DNA of 64,000 nt from Roseovarius faecimaris (GTDB lineage Bacteria; Pseudomonadota; Alphaproteobacteria; Rhodobacterales; Rhodobacteraceae): positions 564,501 to 628,500 of the forward strand of contig NZ_CP034348.1 of the NCBI RefSeq assembly GCF_009762325.1, written 5' to 3'. Position numbers and translations under genes: made by a program. The notes under the pieces were generated by a model. That model was not told the DNA's origin, did not search any database, and saw only the letters and a program-made list of their open reading frames with translations. The first letter of the stretch is position 1, and the number at the start of each line of letters is the position of its first letter. Below are positions 1-9,334 of the stretch, piece after piece.

Positions 1-2
1 GC

Positions 3-959
3 AACCCGGCGGTGGATGCCAAGGTCGAGGCGTTGAAAGACGGCGCGCGCCATGAACTGGCCAACCTTGAAAGCATGGGCGGGGCCGTGGGCGCGATCGA
101 ATACATGAAGTCACGGCTGGTGGACAGCAATGCCGAACGTCTGGGCCGGATCGAGGCCAATGAAACCGTCGTGGTCGGCGTGAACAGATGGACCGAAGGA
201 GAGCCGTCGCCGCTACAGACCGAGGATGGCGGGATCATGGTGGTGGACCCGGCGGTGGAGCAGGAACAGATCGACCGCCTGAACGCCTGGAAGGCCGAGC
301 GCGATGATGCCGCGGTCAAGGCGGCGCTTGCGGCCTTGCGCGACGCGGCGGAGACCGGCGAAAACGTCATGCCCGCCTCGATTGCGGCGGCCAAGGCCGG
401 GGTCACCACCGGCGAATGGGCCGGGCAGATGCGCCAGGTTCATGGCGAATATCGCGGCCCCACCGGCGTGTCGGCGAACCCCTCGAACAAGACCGAGGGG
501 CTCGACGAGATCCGCGATGCGGTGGATGCGGTCAGTGACCGCCTGGGCAAGCGCCTGAAGTTCCTCGTCGGCAAACCCGGCCTTGACGGGCACTCAAACG
601 GGGCCGAGCAGATTGCCTTCCGCGCCCGCGACTGCGGGATGGATATCGCCTATGAAGGTATCCGCCTGACGCCTGAGCAGATCGTGAGCGCGGCCAGGGA
701 AGACGGCGCGCATGTGGTGGGCCTGTCGATCCTGTCGGGCTCGCACATTCCGCTGGTCGAGGACCTGATGGGCCGGATGCGCGAGGCGGGGCTGGGCGAT
801 GTGCCGGTGATCGTCGGCGGGATCATCCCCGACGATGACGCCGCCCGTCTGCGCGAAATGGGCGTGGCGCGGGTCTATACGCCGAAAGATTTCGAGCTGA
901 ACACGATCATGATGGATATCGTGACGCTGGCCGATCCGCAGGCTGTCGCCGCGGAGTAA
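3..959 (+). CDS. ecm: Ethylmalonyl-CoA mutase, C-terminal part (5' end outside window)
   Basis: Coenzyme B12-dependent mutase that converts ethylmalonyl-CoA to methylsuccinyl-CoA in the ethylmalonyl-CoA pathway of acetyl-CoA assimilation. The reading frame is open to the window edge (N-P-A-V-D before the first in-frame GTG at 12), so the gene is partial and about 318 C-terminal residues are present. The last ~135 residues form the B12-binding domain: GKPGLDGHSNGAEQIA carries the D-x-H cobalt-ligand motif in the ethylmalonyl-type context (LDGHSNG) rather than the methylmalonyl-type GQDGHDRG, followed by GLSILSGSH and VIVGGIIPDDD. The choice of Ecm over methylmalonyl-CoA mutase rests on that motif and on the organism type. 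It converges with the DUF4168 gene; three hairpins lie between them. Confidence 0.88.
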   Translation, partial: NPAVDAKVEALKDGARHELANLESMGGAVGAIEYMKSRLVDSNAERLGRIEANETVVVGVNRWTEGEPSPLQTEDGGIMVVDPAVEQEQIDRLNAWKAERDDAAVKAALAALRDAAETGENVMPASIAAAKAGVTTGEWAGQMRQVHGEYRGPTGVSANPSNKTEGLDEIRDAVDAVSDRLGKRLKFLVGKPGLDGHSNGAEQIAFRARDCGMDIAYEGIRLTPEQIVSAAREDGAHVVGLSILSGSHIPLVEDLMGRMREAGLGDVPVIVGGIIPDDDAARLREMGVARVYTPKDFELNTIMMDIVTLADPQAVAAE

Positions 960-965
960 GCTGTT

Positions 966-1047
966 TCGGCCCTGACGGGCCGATCCCGCAACAGGAAGCG
1001 GCCCCTTGCGGGGCCGCACGAAGAGGGGGGCAGCCCCTGCGGGGCTG
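966..1047. terminator. Three tandem GC hairpins between convergent genes
   Basis: Three perfect stem-loops follow one another: TCGGCCC-TGAC-GGGCCGA (966-983), GCGGCCCC-TTGC-GGGGCCGC (998-1017) and CAGCCCC-TGC-GGGGCTG (1031-1047). None has a long T tract. They fill the space between the ecm stop and the stop of the opposing DUF4168 gene, so a bidirectional terminator is the likely role. Confidence 0.6.
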
Positions 1048-1050
1048 GGA

Positions 1051-1536
1051 TCACTCGCTGGCTGTTTCCGCCTTCGTGGCCTCTGCCGCCGCCTGCGCTT
1101 CGGCGGCTTTCTGCGCCTCTCTGGCTCTGGCGGCCTCTGCCTGCTGCTTCTCGAAGGCCGCTTTCTGCGCGCGCATCACCTCGACTTGCGCGCTGATGCG
1201 TGTGGCCAGTTCCGGGCTGGTCTGCGCGAGCTTGGAAATCCCAAGATATTCCTGCGGCGTGATCCCGCGCACCTTGTCGACCAGCTGGATTGCCACACGA
1301 TCGGCCTCGGCACGCAGTTCATTCTGCGCCTCTTCGCTTTCGGCATTGCCGATCTTGGAGGTGTACTCCTGGCGCAGGGTTTCAAGCGCAATGGCCGCTT
1401 TCACAAAGGCTTCGATCTGATCGTCGGTTACGTTTTCGACGGTGATCGGGGCCGCCTCCTGCGCGCTCAGCACGATGGGAATGGTGGTCAACCCAAGGGC
1501 CACGAGGCTGGCGATGAGAAACTGCTTAAGGGTCAC
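1051..1536 (-). CDS. DUF4168-family exported protein
   Basis: Product of 161 residues with an N-terminal signal peptide (KQF, then a hydrophobic stretch, likely cut after LSA near residue 25) and a helical body matching DUF4168 (I-E-A-F-V-K-A-A-I, E-Y-T-S-K-I, D-K-V-R-G-I-T-P-Q-E-Y). The C-terminal ~50 residues are an Ala/Glu/Lys-rich charged helix, probably coiled coil. The GTG start at 1536 is chosen because GGAG lies 8 bases upstream and the signal peptide starts there; the frame runs open much further upstream but has no comparable start. The function of DUF4168 is unknown; a periplasmic location is inferred. Confidence 0.72.
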   Translation of the reverse strand: MTLKQFLIASLVALGLTTIPIVLSAQEAAPITVENVTDDQIEAFVKAAIALETLRQEYTSKIGNAESEEAQNELRAEADRVAIQLVDKVRGITPQEYLGISKLAQTSPELATRISAQVEVMRAQKAAFEKQQAEAARAREAQKAAEAQAAAEATKAETASE

Positions 1537-1719
1537 GCGATCTGCTCCAATGTCTTTATATCGGCGCCATGTTGCGCCTGTTCTCCTCCCCACATGGGGT
1601 GTTTTGACCCCAATATCAAACGCTTTGCCGCAATATGGCAGGCCTTGTGGCCATAATCCGCTGGCCATTACCCCGGATTCTTCGCAAACTCGCCTGGTCA
1701 ATTTCCCGGGAGGCATCCG

Positions 1720-2163
1720 ATGAGCATCACAATCCGCCCGATCCGCTCCGAGGACGAAGCCCAGTGGCGCGCGCTCTGGACGGCCTATCTGGAGTTTTAC
1801 GAGGCCACCGTGCCCGAAGAGGTTTATCAGACCACGTTTCAGCGGCTGCTGAGCGCGGATCATCCGGATCAGAACGGGTTTCTTGCGGTGCAGGGCGACA
1901 CGCCCGTGGGCCTCGTGCATTACATCTATCATGCGCATAACTGGCGGGTGGATCAGGTCTGTTATCTGCAGGATCTCTATGCCGATCCTGCGGTGCGCGG
2001 CACCGGTGTGGGCCGCAAACTGATCGAGGCGGTTTACGCCCAGGCCGATGCCGACGGCCGTCCCTCGGTCTATTGGATGACGCAGGATTTCAACCACACC
2101 GCGCGGCAGCTCTATGACCGGATCGCCACTCTGACGCCCTTCATCAAATACGCGCGGAGCTGA
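1720..2163 (+). CDS. GNAT-family N-acetyltransferase
   Basis: Protein of 147 residues with a complete small GNAT fold: an N-terminal M-S-I-T-I-R-P-I strand, a central strand ending Y-L-Q-D-L-Y, and the acetyl-CoA pyrophosphate loop as [13 protein letters not shown] (residues ~87-99), then [16 protein letters not shown] good ribosome site (GGGAGG) precedes the ATG. The substrate cannot be told from sequence. It lies 4 bases upstream of deoD on the same strand, so the two are probably co-transcribed. Confidence 0.85.
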   Translation: MSITIRPIRSEDEAQWRALWTAYLEFYEATVPEEVYQTTFQRLLSADHPDQNGFLAVQGDTPVGLVHYIYHAHNWRVDQVCYLQDLYADPAVRGTGVGRKLIEAVYAQADADGRPSVYWMTQDFNHTARQLYDRIATLTPFIKYARS

Positions 2164-2167
2164 GGCG

Positions 2168-2875
2168 ATGACCATCCATATCGGCGCCAAACCGGGCGAG
2201 ATCGCCGACACCGTTCTGATGCCCGGGGATCCGATGCGCGCGAAATGGGTGGCTGAAACATTTCTCGAGGACGCGCGGCAGGTCAACGAGGTGCGCGGCA
2301 TGCTGGGCTTTACCGGTACATGGCACGGCCACCGCGTGAGCGTGCAGGGCTCCGGCATGGGCATGGCGTCGCTCAGCATATACGCCAATGAGCTGATCCG
2401 GGATTATGACGCCACCACGCTGATCCGCATCGGGTCCTGCGGCGGCATGCAGCCGCATGTGGCGCTGCGCGACGTGGTGCTGGCGGCGACGGCATCCTCC
2501 ATATCCACCCCGTCCTCGACCATCCTGCGCGAGGTGAACTATGCCCCCTGCGCCGATTTCGGCCTGTTGCGCGACGCGGCGGCCAGAGCCGATGCGATGG
2601 ACGTGCCAACCCATGTCGGCGGGATCTATTCGTCTGACACCTTCTATGATGAGCGCCCGGACCTGAACGCCGAAATGGTCCGCCACGGTATCCTCGCGGT
2701 CGAGATGGAAGCCGCCGAGCTCTACACGGTTGCCGCCCGCCACGGCGCGCGGGCCTTGGCGGTCCTGACCGTGTCCGACCATCTCGAAACCGGCGAGGCG
2801 CTCAGCAGCGCGGACCGCGAACGCAGCTTCTCTGACATGATCGAAATTGCTCTCAGCGCCGCCTTTGGCTCTTAA
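2168..2875 (+). CDS. deoD: Purine-nucleoside phosphorylase, DeoD type
   Basis: Phosphorolysis of purine (deoxy)ribonucleosides to base and (deoxy)ribose-1-phosphate in nucleoside salvage. The 235-residue length and motifs fit the hexameric bacterial [13 protein letters not shown] near the N-terminus, [10 protein letters not shown] (phosphate binding), [26 protein letters not shown] (ribose/base binding) and the TVSDHL segment with the catalytic Asp. It follows the GNAT gene closely and converges with glnD. Confidence 0.95.
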   Translation: MTIHIGAKPGEIADTVLMPGDPMRAKWVAETFLEDARQVNEVRGMLGFTGTWHGHRVSVQGSGMGMASLSIYANELIRDYDATTLIRIGSCGGMQPHVALRDVVLAATASSISTPSSTILREVNYAPCADFGLLRDAAARADAMDVPTHVGGIYSSDTFYDERPDLNAEMVRHGILAVEMEAAELYTVAARHGARALAVLTVSDHLETGEALSSADRERSFSDMIEIALSAAFGS

Positions 2876-2895
2876 GGATATCTGGCCTGCGGCGG

Positions 2896-2919
2896 GAGTG
2901 TTTTTGCCAGGAAGAAAAG
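2896..2919 (+). repeat. Dispersed intergenic motif GAGTRTTTTTGCC, copy 1
   Basis: Sequence begins GAGTGTTTTTGCCAGGAAG and is followed by AAAAG. Related stretches occur at 11797-11820 and 33249-33272. It sits just downstream of deoD, in the gap before the convergent glnD. Function unknown. Confidence 0.45.
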
Positions 2920-2957
2920 CATGCTGCTTCTCCCGGGCCGAACTCCTCCGGGGGTTT

Positions 2958-2972
2958 GGGGGCAGCGCCCCC
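2958..2972. terminator. GC hairpin between deoD and glnD
   Basis: GGGGG-CAGCG-CCCCC stem-loop in the gap between the convergent genes deoD and glnD. It has a 5-bp stem and no T tract, so termination activity is an inference from position. Confidence 0.4.
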
Positions 2973-3022
2973 ATGTACAACAAAAAAGAGCGTGGCGCAG
3001 CCACTCAATCGGATCACGCCGG

Positions 3023-5779
3023 TCACGCGGTGGCCCGCTCGGCCCCCTGCGTAATCGCATCGCGCAGCTTCTTCTCCAGTGATTTCTGCTTGGCCTCGGA
3101 ATAGAATTTCAGGCCGAACATATCCTTGACATAGAACGTGTCCACCACCTGCTCGCCATAGGTCGCGATCACCGCCGAGTTGATATAGACGTTGTTGTTG
3201 GCCAGCGTCCGCGTCAGGTCATAAAGCAGCCCCGGCCGGTCGCGGGTATCCACCTCGATGATGGTGTAAATCTCCGAGCCGTCATTGTCGAAGGTGATAT
3301 GCGTCGGCACGCGGAAAGCGCGCTCGCGTTTCTTGATCTTGTCGCGATCCTTGATCGCCTCGCCCGCCACCACCTCGCCCTTGAGCGTCTTGTGAATCAT
3401 CTGGCGCAGGCGCGGCAGGCGGGCCGCCTCATAGGGGCGGCCTTCGGCGTCCTGGATCCAGAAGGCGGCGGTGGCGAACCCGTCTTTGGACGTATAGGTG
3501 CGCGCGTCCACCACATTCGCCCCGACCAGCGCCAGCGCGCCGGCCAGCCGCGAAAAAATACCGGGGTGATCGGCAAGAGCGAAACAGGCGCGGGTCGCAT
3601 CCCGGTCCTCGTCAACCGCAAGATCGATCGCGATCTCATCCTCTTCAAGCTCCCTCAGGAGCCGGGCAAAGACCTCGTGCGCCGTCACATGCAGCCCCTG
3701 CCAATAGGGCGGGTAATGCCGTGCCGTCTCCACTTTGAGATCCCTGGAATCCCAGTCCGACAGCGCCTCGCGCAGGTTGCGCTTGGCCTCCGAGCCGCGC
3801 TGCTCGCGGTTGAGCGCCTCCAGACCGCCTTCCATGGCGCGCCGCGTCTGCCGGTACAGCGCCCGGATCAGCGAGGCTTTCCAGTTGTTCCAGGTGTCCG
3901 GCCCCACGCCGCGAATGTCACAGACCGTCAGCACGCACAGCAGATCGAGCCGCTCTTTCGTCTGCACCGCCTTCGCGAAATCACGCACCGTGCGAGGGTC
4001 GGCAATGTCACGCTTCTGGGCCATGTCCGACATGAGCAGATGATAGCGGATCAGCCATTCCACCGTGTCCACCTCGGCCGGTTTCAGCCCCAGCCGCGGC
4101 GCAACCTTGCGGGCGATCTGCGCGCCCAACATCGAATGATCTTCCTCTCGTCCCTTGCCGATATCGTGCAGCAAAAGGGCGACATAGAGCACCCGCCGGT
4201 TCACCCCTTCCTTGAGGATGGTCGAGGCCACGGGCAGCTCTTCCACCAGCTCCTCGCGCTCGATCTGCGCCAGCTGGCTGATACATTGAATGATATGCTC
4301 GTCGACGGTGTAGTGGTGATACATGTTGAACTGCATCATCGCCACGATCGGCTCGAACTCGGGGATAAAGGCCGACAACACCCCAAGCTCGTTCATCCGG
4401 CGCAAGGCGCGCTCGGGGTTGCCGTGCTTGAGCATCAGGTCCAGGAACAGCTTCTGCGCCTCGGGATCGTTGCGCATTTCATCGTCGATGAGGTGCAGGT
4501 TGGCCGTCACCAGTCGCATCGCGTCCGGATGGATCAGCATGCCCGTGCGCAACCCTTCCTCGTAGAGCCGCAGAAGGTTCAGCCGGTCCTTCAGAAAGCT
4601 CGTGGGCCGCTCGATGGCCAGCCGCCCATGCACTTCCTTGTAGCCCGGCTTGAGCTTTTTCTTGCGGCTGAACAGCCGCTCCAGCAGGGGGGCGGATTTG
4701 ACATGCTGCGCCTCCAGCTTGGTCAGGAAGATGCGCGTCAGGTCGCCCACCACCGTGGCATGGCGGAAATATTCCTGCATGAAATGTTCGACTGCCCGGC
4801 GTCCGGCGATGTCCACATAGCCCATGCGCTCGGCCACCTCGACCTGCATGTCGAAACTGAGCTGATCGTTGGGCCGCTTGGTGGCCAGGTGCAGATGACA
4901 GCGCACCGCCCAGAGGAAATTATGCGCCTTGGCAAAGGTGCTGTATTCCTCTTCCGTGAAGACCCCCAGCCGCACCAGTTCGGCGGTGTCATCCACCTGG
5001 TAGATATATTTCGCGATCCAGAACAGCGATTGCAGATCGCGCAGCCCGCCCTTGCCTTCCTTCACATTGGGCTCGACCATATAGCGCTGGTTGCCCTGCT
5101 TGATATGGCGCGCCTCGCGCTCGGAAAGCTTGGCCTCGATGAACTCGCGCTCGGTACCCTTGAACAGATCCTTGCGCAGCGTCTTGTTGAGCTTTTCCGA
5201 CAGGCTCGCCTCGCCCGCGAGAAACCGGTTTTCCAACAGAGCGGTGCGAATGGTGAAATCCTCGCGCGCAAGGCGGATGCAATCGGGGATCGTGCGGCTG
5301 GAATGGCCCACCTTCAGGCGCAGGTCCCACAGCATGTAGAGCATGCTTTCGATCACGCTCTCGGCCCAGGGGGTGATCTTGTAAGGCGTCAGGAACAGCA
5401 GATCGACATCCGATTCCGGCGCCATCTCGCCGCGCCCGTACCCGCCCACAGCCGTTACCGCGATGCGCTCGGCCTCGGTCGGGTTGGGCAACGGGTGCAA
5501 GACACGCGTCGCCAGATCGAGCACGGTCAGGATCAGACAGTCGGTCAGCCAGCTGTAAGACGCGGTCGCCGCGACCGCTTCAAGGGGATGCGTGCCCAGT
5601 GCCGCGGCAATCGCCTCGCGTCCGCGCGTCTGCGCCTCGCGCAGCACCTGCACCATCTCCCGGCGCAGGGCCACATGGTCGCCCTCATGCGCGGCTTCGG
5701 CCTGGGCCATGGCCTCGGCCATCGCCGCACGGTCAAAGATATCCTCCGCCGGGCAGATCAGATGTTCAGGATCAACCAT
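3023..5779 (-). CDS. glnD: [Protein-PII] uridylyltransferase / uridylyl-removing enzyme
   Basis: Bifunctional nitrogen sensor that adds UMP to PII when glutamine is low and removes it when glutamine is high. The protein has 918 residues with the expected order: nucleotidyltransferase domain (GGYGRGEMAPESDVD, residues 112-126, with the G-G and D-x-D metal ligands), a PII-uridylyltransferase region, an HD hydrolase domain (LLLHDIGKG, then H-S-M-L-G) and two C-terminal ACT domains (L-A-D-H-P-G-I-F and T-R-D-R-P-G-L-L) that sense glutamine. The ATG is followed by V-D-P-E-H. Transcribed toward deoD; the LpoA-like gene lies 21 bases upstream in the same direction. Confidence 0.96.
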   Translation of the reverse strand: MVDPEHLICPAEDIFDRAAMAEAMAQAEAAHEGDHVALRREMVQVLREAQTRGREAIAAALGTHPLEAVAATASYSWLTDCLILTVLDLATRVLHPLPNPTEAERIAVTAVGGYGRGEMAPESDVDLLFLTPYKITPWAESVIESMLYMLWDLRLKVGHSSRTIPDCIRLAREDFTIRTALLENRFLAGEASLSEKLNKTLRKDLFKGTEREFIEAKLSEREARHIKQGNQRYMVEPNVKEGKGGLRDLQSLFWIAKYIYQVDDTAELVRLGVFTEEEYSTFAKAHNFLWAVRCHLHLATKRPNDQLSFDMQVEVAERMGYVDIAGRRAVEHFMQEYFRHATVVGDLTRIFLTKLEAQHVKSAPLLERLFSRKKKLKPGYKEVHGRLAIERPTSFLKDRLNLLRLYEEGLRTGMLIHPDAMRLVTANLHLIDDEMRNDPEAQKLFLDLMLKHGNPERALRRMNELGVLSAFIPEFEPIVAMMQFNMYHHYTVDEHIIQCISQLAQIEREELVEELPVASTILKEGVNRRVLYVALLLHDIGKGREEDHSMLGAQIARKVAPRLGLKPAEVDTVEWLIRYHLLMSDMAQKRDIADPRTVRDFAKAVQTKERLDLLCVLTVCDIRGVGPDTWNNWKASLIRALYRQTRRAMEGGLEALNREQRGSEAKRNLREALSDWDSRDLKVETARHYPPYWQGLHVTAHEVFARLLRELEEDEIAIDLAVDEDRDATRACFALADHPGIFSRLAGALALVGANVVDARTYTSKDGFATAAFWIQDAEGRPYEAARLPRLRQMIHKTLKGEVVAGEAIKDRDKIKKRERAFRVPTHITFDNDGSEIYTIIEVDTRDRPGLLYDLTRTLANNNVYINSAVIATYGEQVVDTFYVKDMFGLKFYSEAKQKSLEKKLRDAITQGAERATA

Positions 5780-5800
5780 TGGCGTGGTGTCGCACCCCTA

Positions 5801-6979
5801 TCAGAACCCGGCCCCGCCAAAGCTCTTCGGGGCGTTCTCCAGAATGACAACCTGCTGATTGCGGATCGTGGCAATGGCCAGCCCGCGCTCGGTCGTGCCG
5901 TCGGGACGGAAGCGGAAAACCCCGTTCACCCCCTGGAAGCCCGCCGATTGCGTCAGTGAGGACTTGCTCAGCGCGTCGCGCTTCCCGGTCTTGACCAGGG
6001 CGCCGATCGCGGCAATCCCATCATAGGCCAGCCCGGCAATGTCATGTGGCTGCTCGCCATTGGCCGCGGCAAAACGATTGGCGAACTGGGCCGCGCGGGC
6101 CGGATCCGGCATGGCGAACCAGCCGTTCTGCAACCCCGGAAGATCGCGGGTCTGCGGCGGAACATCCCACCGCGCAAGGCCGATATACTGCATCGTTGCG
6201 GGGCCAAGCCCGGCCTCCGGCAGCATCTGGCTGAACAGAGGCAGCGCGCCCGCCGCATTGGCGGTCATGAAAATCGCATCCGCATTCCCGCTGGCGGCGG
6301 CCGATCTGATCCTCGGCACTGCATTCACCACGCCGTCTTGCGAGAATTCATAGCTCACCGCGCCGGTCACGGACCCGCCATGACGCGCAACCGCCTGTTC
6401 GATGGCCTGTTTGCCAAGCTGTCCGGCCAGGTTGCTGGAATAGACGGTGAGAATCCGGGACTTGCCCTGACGTGTGGCATAGGCAGCCAGCCGATCGGCG
6501 GTGTTATCGAAGGTTTGCCCCAGAACAAAGAGGTTGCCTCCCGCGATCGTCGGATTGTTGGAGAAGGCCAGCACGTTGACGTTCCTGTTGGCCACCGCGA
6601 CGGCCACGGCATTGGCCGATTCCGCATGCAGCGGGCCAATGATGATCTTGGCTCCGTCGGCGACCGCGTTTAGCGCGGCTTCCTGTGCGCGGGCGGCACT
6701 GCCCGCCGTGCCATAGACCCGCAGGTCGATCTGCACACCCTGCAGATCGGCCACCGCCAGACGCGCTGCGCGCTCCAGGTCGCGGGCCAGTTTCTGCTCC
6801 TGCGGGCTGGCGGCCCCGTGCGGCACCAGAAGCGCCACGGCAACTGCCGCGCCTGGCGCCGTGGCCCCGTTGCCGCCGCCAAGGCTGACCGGCTGACAGG
6901 CGGCCACAAGCCACATCGCGGTGAAGATCATGAAGAGGCGGCCAGCGGCCTTGCGGGCGCGTTGAAAAGCGGCAAACAT
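5801..6979 (-). CDS. LpoA-like penicillin-binding-protein activator lipoprotein
   Basis: Lipoprotein of 392 residues: basic N-terminus, hydrophobic core and lipobox L-V-A-A-C (Cys28), then a Gly/Ala linker and a periplasmic-binding-protein type I fold (VALLVPHGA, G-P-L-H-A-E-S-A-N-A-V, AFSNNPTIAGGN, D-G-I-A-A-I-G-A-L). This is the Leu/Ile/Val-binding-like domain that forms the C-terminal half of gamma-proteobacterial LpoA. The gene faces away from rsmI-yraN, the same neighbourhood as lpoA (yraM) in Escherichia coli, which supports the assignment. Whether it activates a PBP in alphaproteobacteria is not shown by sequence. Confidence 0.78.
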   Translation of the reverse strand: MFAAFQRARKAAGRLFMIFTAMWLVAACQPVSLGGGNGATAPGAAVAVALLVPHGAASPQEQKLARDLERAARLAVADLQGVQIDLRVYGTAGSAARAQEAALNAVADGAKIIIGPLHAESANAVAVAVANRNVNVLAFSNNPTIAGGNLFVLGQTFDNTADRLAAYATRQGKSRILTVYSSNLAGQLGKQAIEQAVARHGGSVTGAVSYEFSQDGVVNAVPRIRSAAASGNADAIFMTANAAGALPLFSQMLPEAGLGPATMQYIGLARWDVPPQTRDLPGLQNGWFAMPDPARAAQFANRFAAANGEQPHDIAGLAYDGIAAIGALVKTGKRDALSKSSLTQSAGFQGVNGVFRFRPDGTTERGLAIATIRNQQVVILENAPKSFGGAGF

Positions 6980-7066
6980 GGGTACGGTCTACTCCCTGAG
7001 CATGGCGGGATCGCCCCGCCGTTCATTGAGCCGCAATAATAAACGTCACACAGGGCGGGTCCAGAG

Positions 7067-7927
7067 GTGAATCCCAGAACCGAGAAACTCAAGCCGGGTT
7101 TGTACCTGATCGCGACGCCGCTTGGCACCGCGCGCGACATCACGCTGCGTGCGCTCGACCTGCTGGCCTCGGCGGATATGCTGGTGGCCGAAGACACGCG
7201 CAGCTTGCGCAAGCTGATGGATATTCATGGTATAGCTGTACGTGACCGCGCGATGCTGTCCTACCACGACCACAACGGCGATCGTGTGCGGCCCCGTATC
7301 CTGCAGGCATTGGCAGAGGGTCAGGCGGTTCTCTATGCCTCCGAAGCGGGCACGCCCATGGTCGCGGATCCGGGGTTTGACCTCGCGCGCGCGGCGGTGG
7401 CCGAGGGCTATGCTCTGGTCTCCGCTCCGGGCCCGTCCGCGGCAATCACGGCGCTCACGCTCTCGGGCCTGCCCACCGACCAGTTTCATTTTGCGGGGTT
7501 TCTGCCCAACAGCGCCTCCCGGCGGAAATCCGCGCTCACCGCGCTCGCTTCGGTGCCGGGGACGCTGATCTTTTACGAATCGCCCAAGCGTGTGGCGGCG
7601 ATGCTGAAGGATGCGGCCGCCGTGCTGGGACAGACGCGCCCGGCAGCGCTCTGCCGGGAACTGACCAAGAAATTCGAAGAGGTCTTGCGCGATGATCTGG
7701 GGGCGCTGGCGGGCGAAGCTGCCAGCCGAAGCTTCAAGGGCGAGATTGTTGTGCTGATTGGCGACGCCCCGAAACGGTCTGTTAATTCCGAGGAGATAGA
7801 CTCAGCCCTCAGGACGGCGCTTGCAGAACATTCCGTGCGCGATGCGGCTGATCTGATCGCGCAGCAACTGGGTGTGCCCCGCCGCAAGATCTATCAGCGG
7901 GCGCTGGCGATCGAAAAGGAGAGATAG
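7067..7927 (+). CDS. rsmI: 16S rRNA (cytidine1402-2'-O)-methyltransferase
   Basis: SAM-dependent tetrapyrrole-methylase-fold enzyme that 2'-O-methylates C1402 in the ribosomal decoding centre. The 286-residue protein shows G-L-Y-L-I-A-T-P-L-G, D-I-T-L-R-A-L, A-E-D-T-R, the Y-H-D-H-N segment, SEAGTPMVADPG, S-A-P-G-P-S-A and FYESPKR, all typical of RsmI. The GTG start at 7067 has a weak GGGCGGG site upstream and the protein aligns from it. Its stop overlaps the yraN start by one base, so they are translationally coupled. Confidence 0.95.
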   Translation: MNPRTEKLKPGLYLIATPLGTARDITLRALDLLASADMLVAEDTRSLRKLMDIHGIAVRDRAMLSYHDHNGDRVRPRILQALAEGQAVLYASEAGTPMVADPGFDLARAAVAEGYALVSAPGPSAAITALTLSGLPTDQFHFAGFLPNSASRRKSALTALASVPGTLIFYESPKRVAAMLKDAAAVLGQTRPAALCRELTKKFEEVLRDDLGALAGEAASRSFKGEIVVLIGDAPKRSVNSEEIDSALRTALAEHSVRDAADLIAQQLGVPRRKIYQRALAIEKER

Positions 7928-8337
7928 TGCAACATTTCAACCCGCATTCCGCATTTGCCTGCCCGGTTGAGCCTCGCCGCCTGCGCGGCAAGAGCAACTA
8001 TTTATCGGGCCTTGCTGCCGAGTCGGCCGTGCGGCGTCGGTACGAAACAACCGGCGCGGTGCTTGCCGCGGAACGTTGGCGCGGGCAGGGCGGTGAGATC
8101 GACCTGATCTTTCTTGAGGGCGACGTGATCGTTTTTGTCGAGGTCAAGAAGGGCCCGAGTTTCGAGTGGGCGCTGACGCGCTTGTCGGAGGCGCAGATGA
8201 TGCGCATTCACCGCAGCGCCGCGGAATTTCTTGGCACCACGCCCCGGGGACAGCTCAGCGAGGTCCGGTTCGACCTCGCGCTGGTGGACCAGAGCGGTGC
8301 GGTGCAGGTGATGGAAAACGCTTTCGGCCATTTCTGA
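7927..8337 (+). CDS. yraN: UPF0102 (YraN) nuclease-fold protein
   Basis: Small protein of 136 residues of the UPF0102 family, with an endonuclease-like fold. The core motif is present: A-E-R-W-R-G-Q-G-G-E-I-D-L-I-F then FVEVKKG, i.e. the D...E-x-K arrangement of PD-(D/E)xK nucleases. The GTG start overlaps the rsmI stop (TAGTG). Linkage to rsmI and gshB is typical of the group. The biological role of YraN is not established; a role in DNA or cell-division processing is only speculation. Confidence 0.9.
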   Translation: MQHFNPHSAFACPVEPRRLRGKSNYLSGLAAESAVRRRYETTGAVLAAERWRGQGGEIDLIFLEGDVIVFVEVKKGPSFEWALTRLSEAQMMRIHRSAAEFLGTTPRGQLSEVRFDLALVDQSGAVQVMENAFGHF

Positions 8338-8398
8338 ATTGCACCGCGCCCGTCCATGCCCCATGTAGGTGAACACCAAGACATGAGGAGGGACGCCC

Positions 8399-9334
8399 GT
8401 GAAAATCGCCTTTCAGATGGACCCGATCGGCCCGATCGACATCAACGCCGACAGCACGTTCCGCCTCATGGAGGAGGCGCAGGCGCGCGGGCACGAGCTA
8501 TTCTATTACACACCTGACAAGCTGGCCTATGATCAGGGCCGGGTAACGGCGCGGGGCTGGCCTGTGACCGTCCAGCGCGTCAAGGGCGATCACTACACCC
8601 TGGGCGAGGCGCAGGAGGTCGATCTGGCCGACTACGACGTGGTCTGGCTGCGCCAGGACCCGCCTTTCGACATGTTCTACATCACCACCACCCATATCCT
8701 GCAGCGGCTCTCGCCCGGCACGCTGGTGGTGAATGATCCGTTCTGGGTCCGCAACTACCCCGAGAAGCTGCTGATCCTCGATTTCCCCGACCTCATGCCG
8801 CCCACCGCCATCGCCCGCGACATCGAGACCATCCGTGCCTTCCGCGCCCGGCATGGCGACATCATTCTCAAGCCGCTCTATGGCAATGGCGGAGCGGGGG
8901 TCTTCCACCTGCCCGAATCCGACCGCAACCTGAATTCACTGCATGAGCTTTTTACCGGTTTCTCCCGTGAGCCGCTCATCGCACAGAAATTCCTGCCCGA
9001 TATCGCCAAGGGCGACAAACGTGTGATCCTGGTCGATGGCGACCCCGTGGGGGCGATCAACCGCGTGCCGGCCAAGGGCGAGACGCGTTCCAACATGCAT
9101 GTGGGCGGGCGGCCCGAAAAAATCGCGCTCAGCGACCGGGACCGCGAGATTTGCGCCCGCATCGGCCCGCTTCTGAAGGAAAAGGGCCAGGTCTTCGTCG
9201 GGATCGACGTGATCGGCGATTACCTGACCGAGATCAACGTGACCTCGCCCACCGGCATTCAGGAACTTGAGCGTTTCGACGGCACCAATGTCGCCGCGCG
9301 TATCTGGGAGGTGATCGAGGCCAAGCGGTCATGA
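8399..9334 (+). CDS. gshB: Glutathione synthetase
   Basis: ATP-grasp ligase joining gamma-glutamylcysteine and glycine in the last step of glutathione synthesis, in the cytoplasm. The 311-residue protein begins [15 protein letters not shown] and contains [17 protein letters not shown], the glycine-rich lid [22 protein letters not shown] and [14 protein letters not shown], all diagnostic. GTG start with a strong AGGAGG site 8 bases upstream. The stop overlaps the next ATG (ATGA), so the hydrolase downstream is coupled to it. Confidence 0.96.
   Translation: MKIAFQMDPIGPIDINADSTFRLMEEAQARGHELFYYTPDKLAYDQGRVTARGWPVTVQRVKGDHYTLGEAQEVDLADYDVVWLRQDPPFDMFYITTTHILQRLSPGTLVVNDPFWVRNYPEKLLILDFPDLMPPTAIARDIETIRAFRARHGDIILKPLYGNGGAGVFHLPESDRNLNSLHELFTGFSREPLIAQKFLPDIAKGDKRVILVDGDPVGAINRVPAKGETRSNMHVGGRPEKIALSDRDREICARIGPLLKEKGQVFVGIDVIGDYLTEINVTSPTGIQELERFDGTNVAARIWEVIEAKRS

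Noticed and set aside
3299-5959. Long plus-strand open frame (886 codons) opposite glnD
   Set aside because: It mirrors glnD codon bias in high-GC DNA; the protein is His/Arg/Gln-rich without recognisable motifs.
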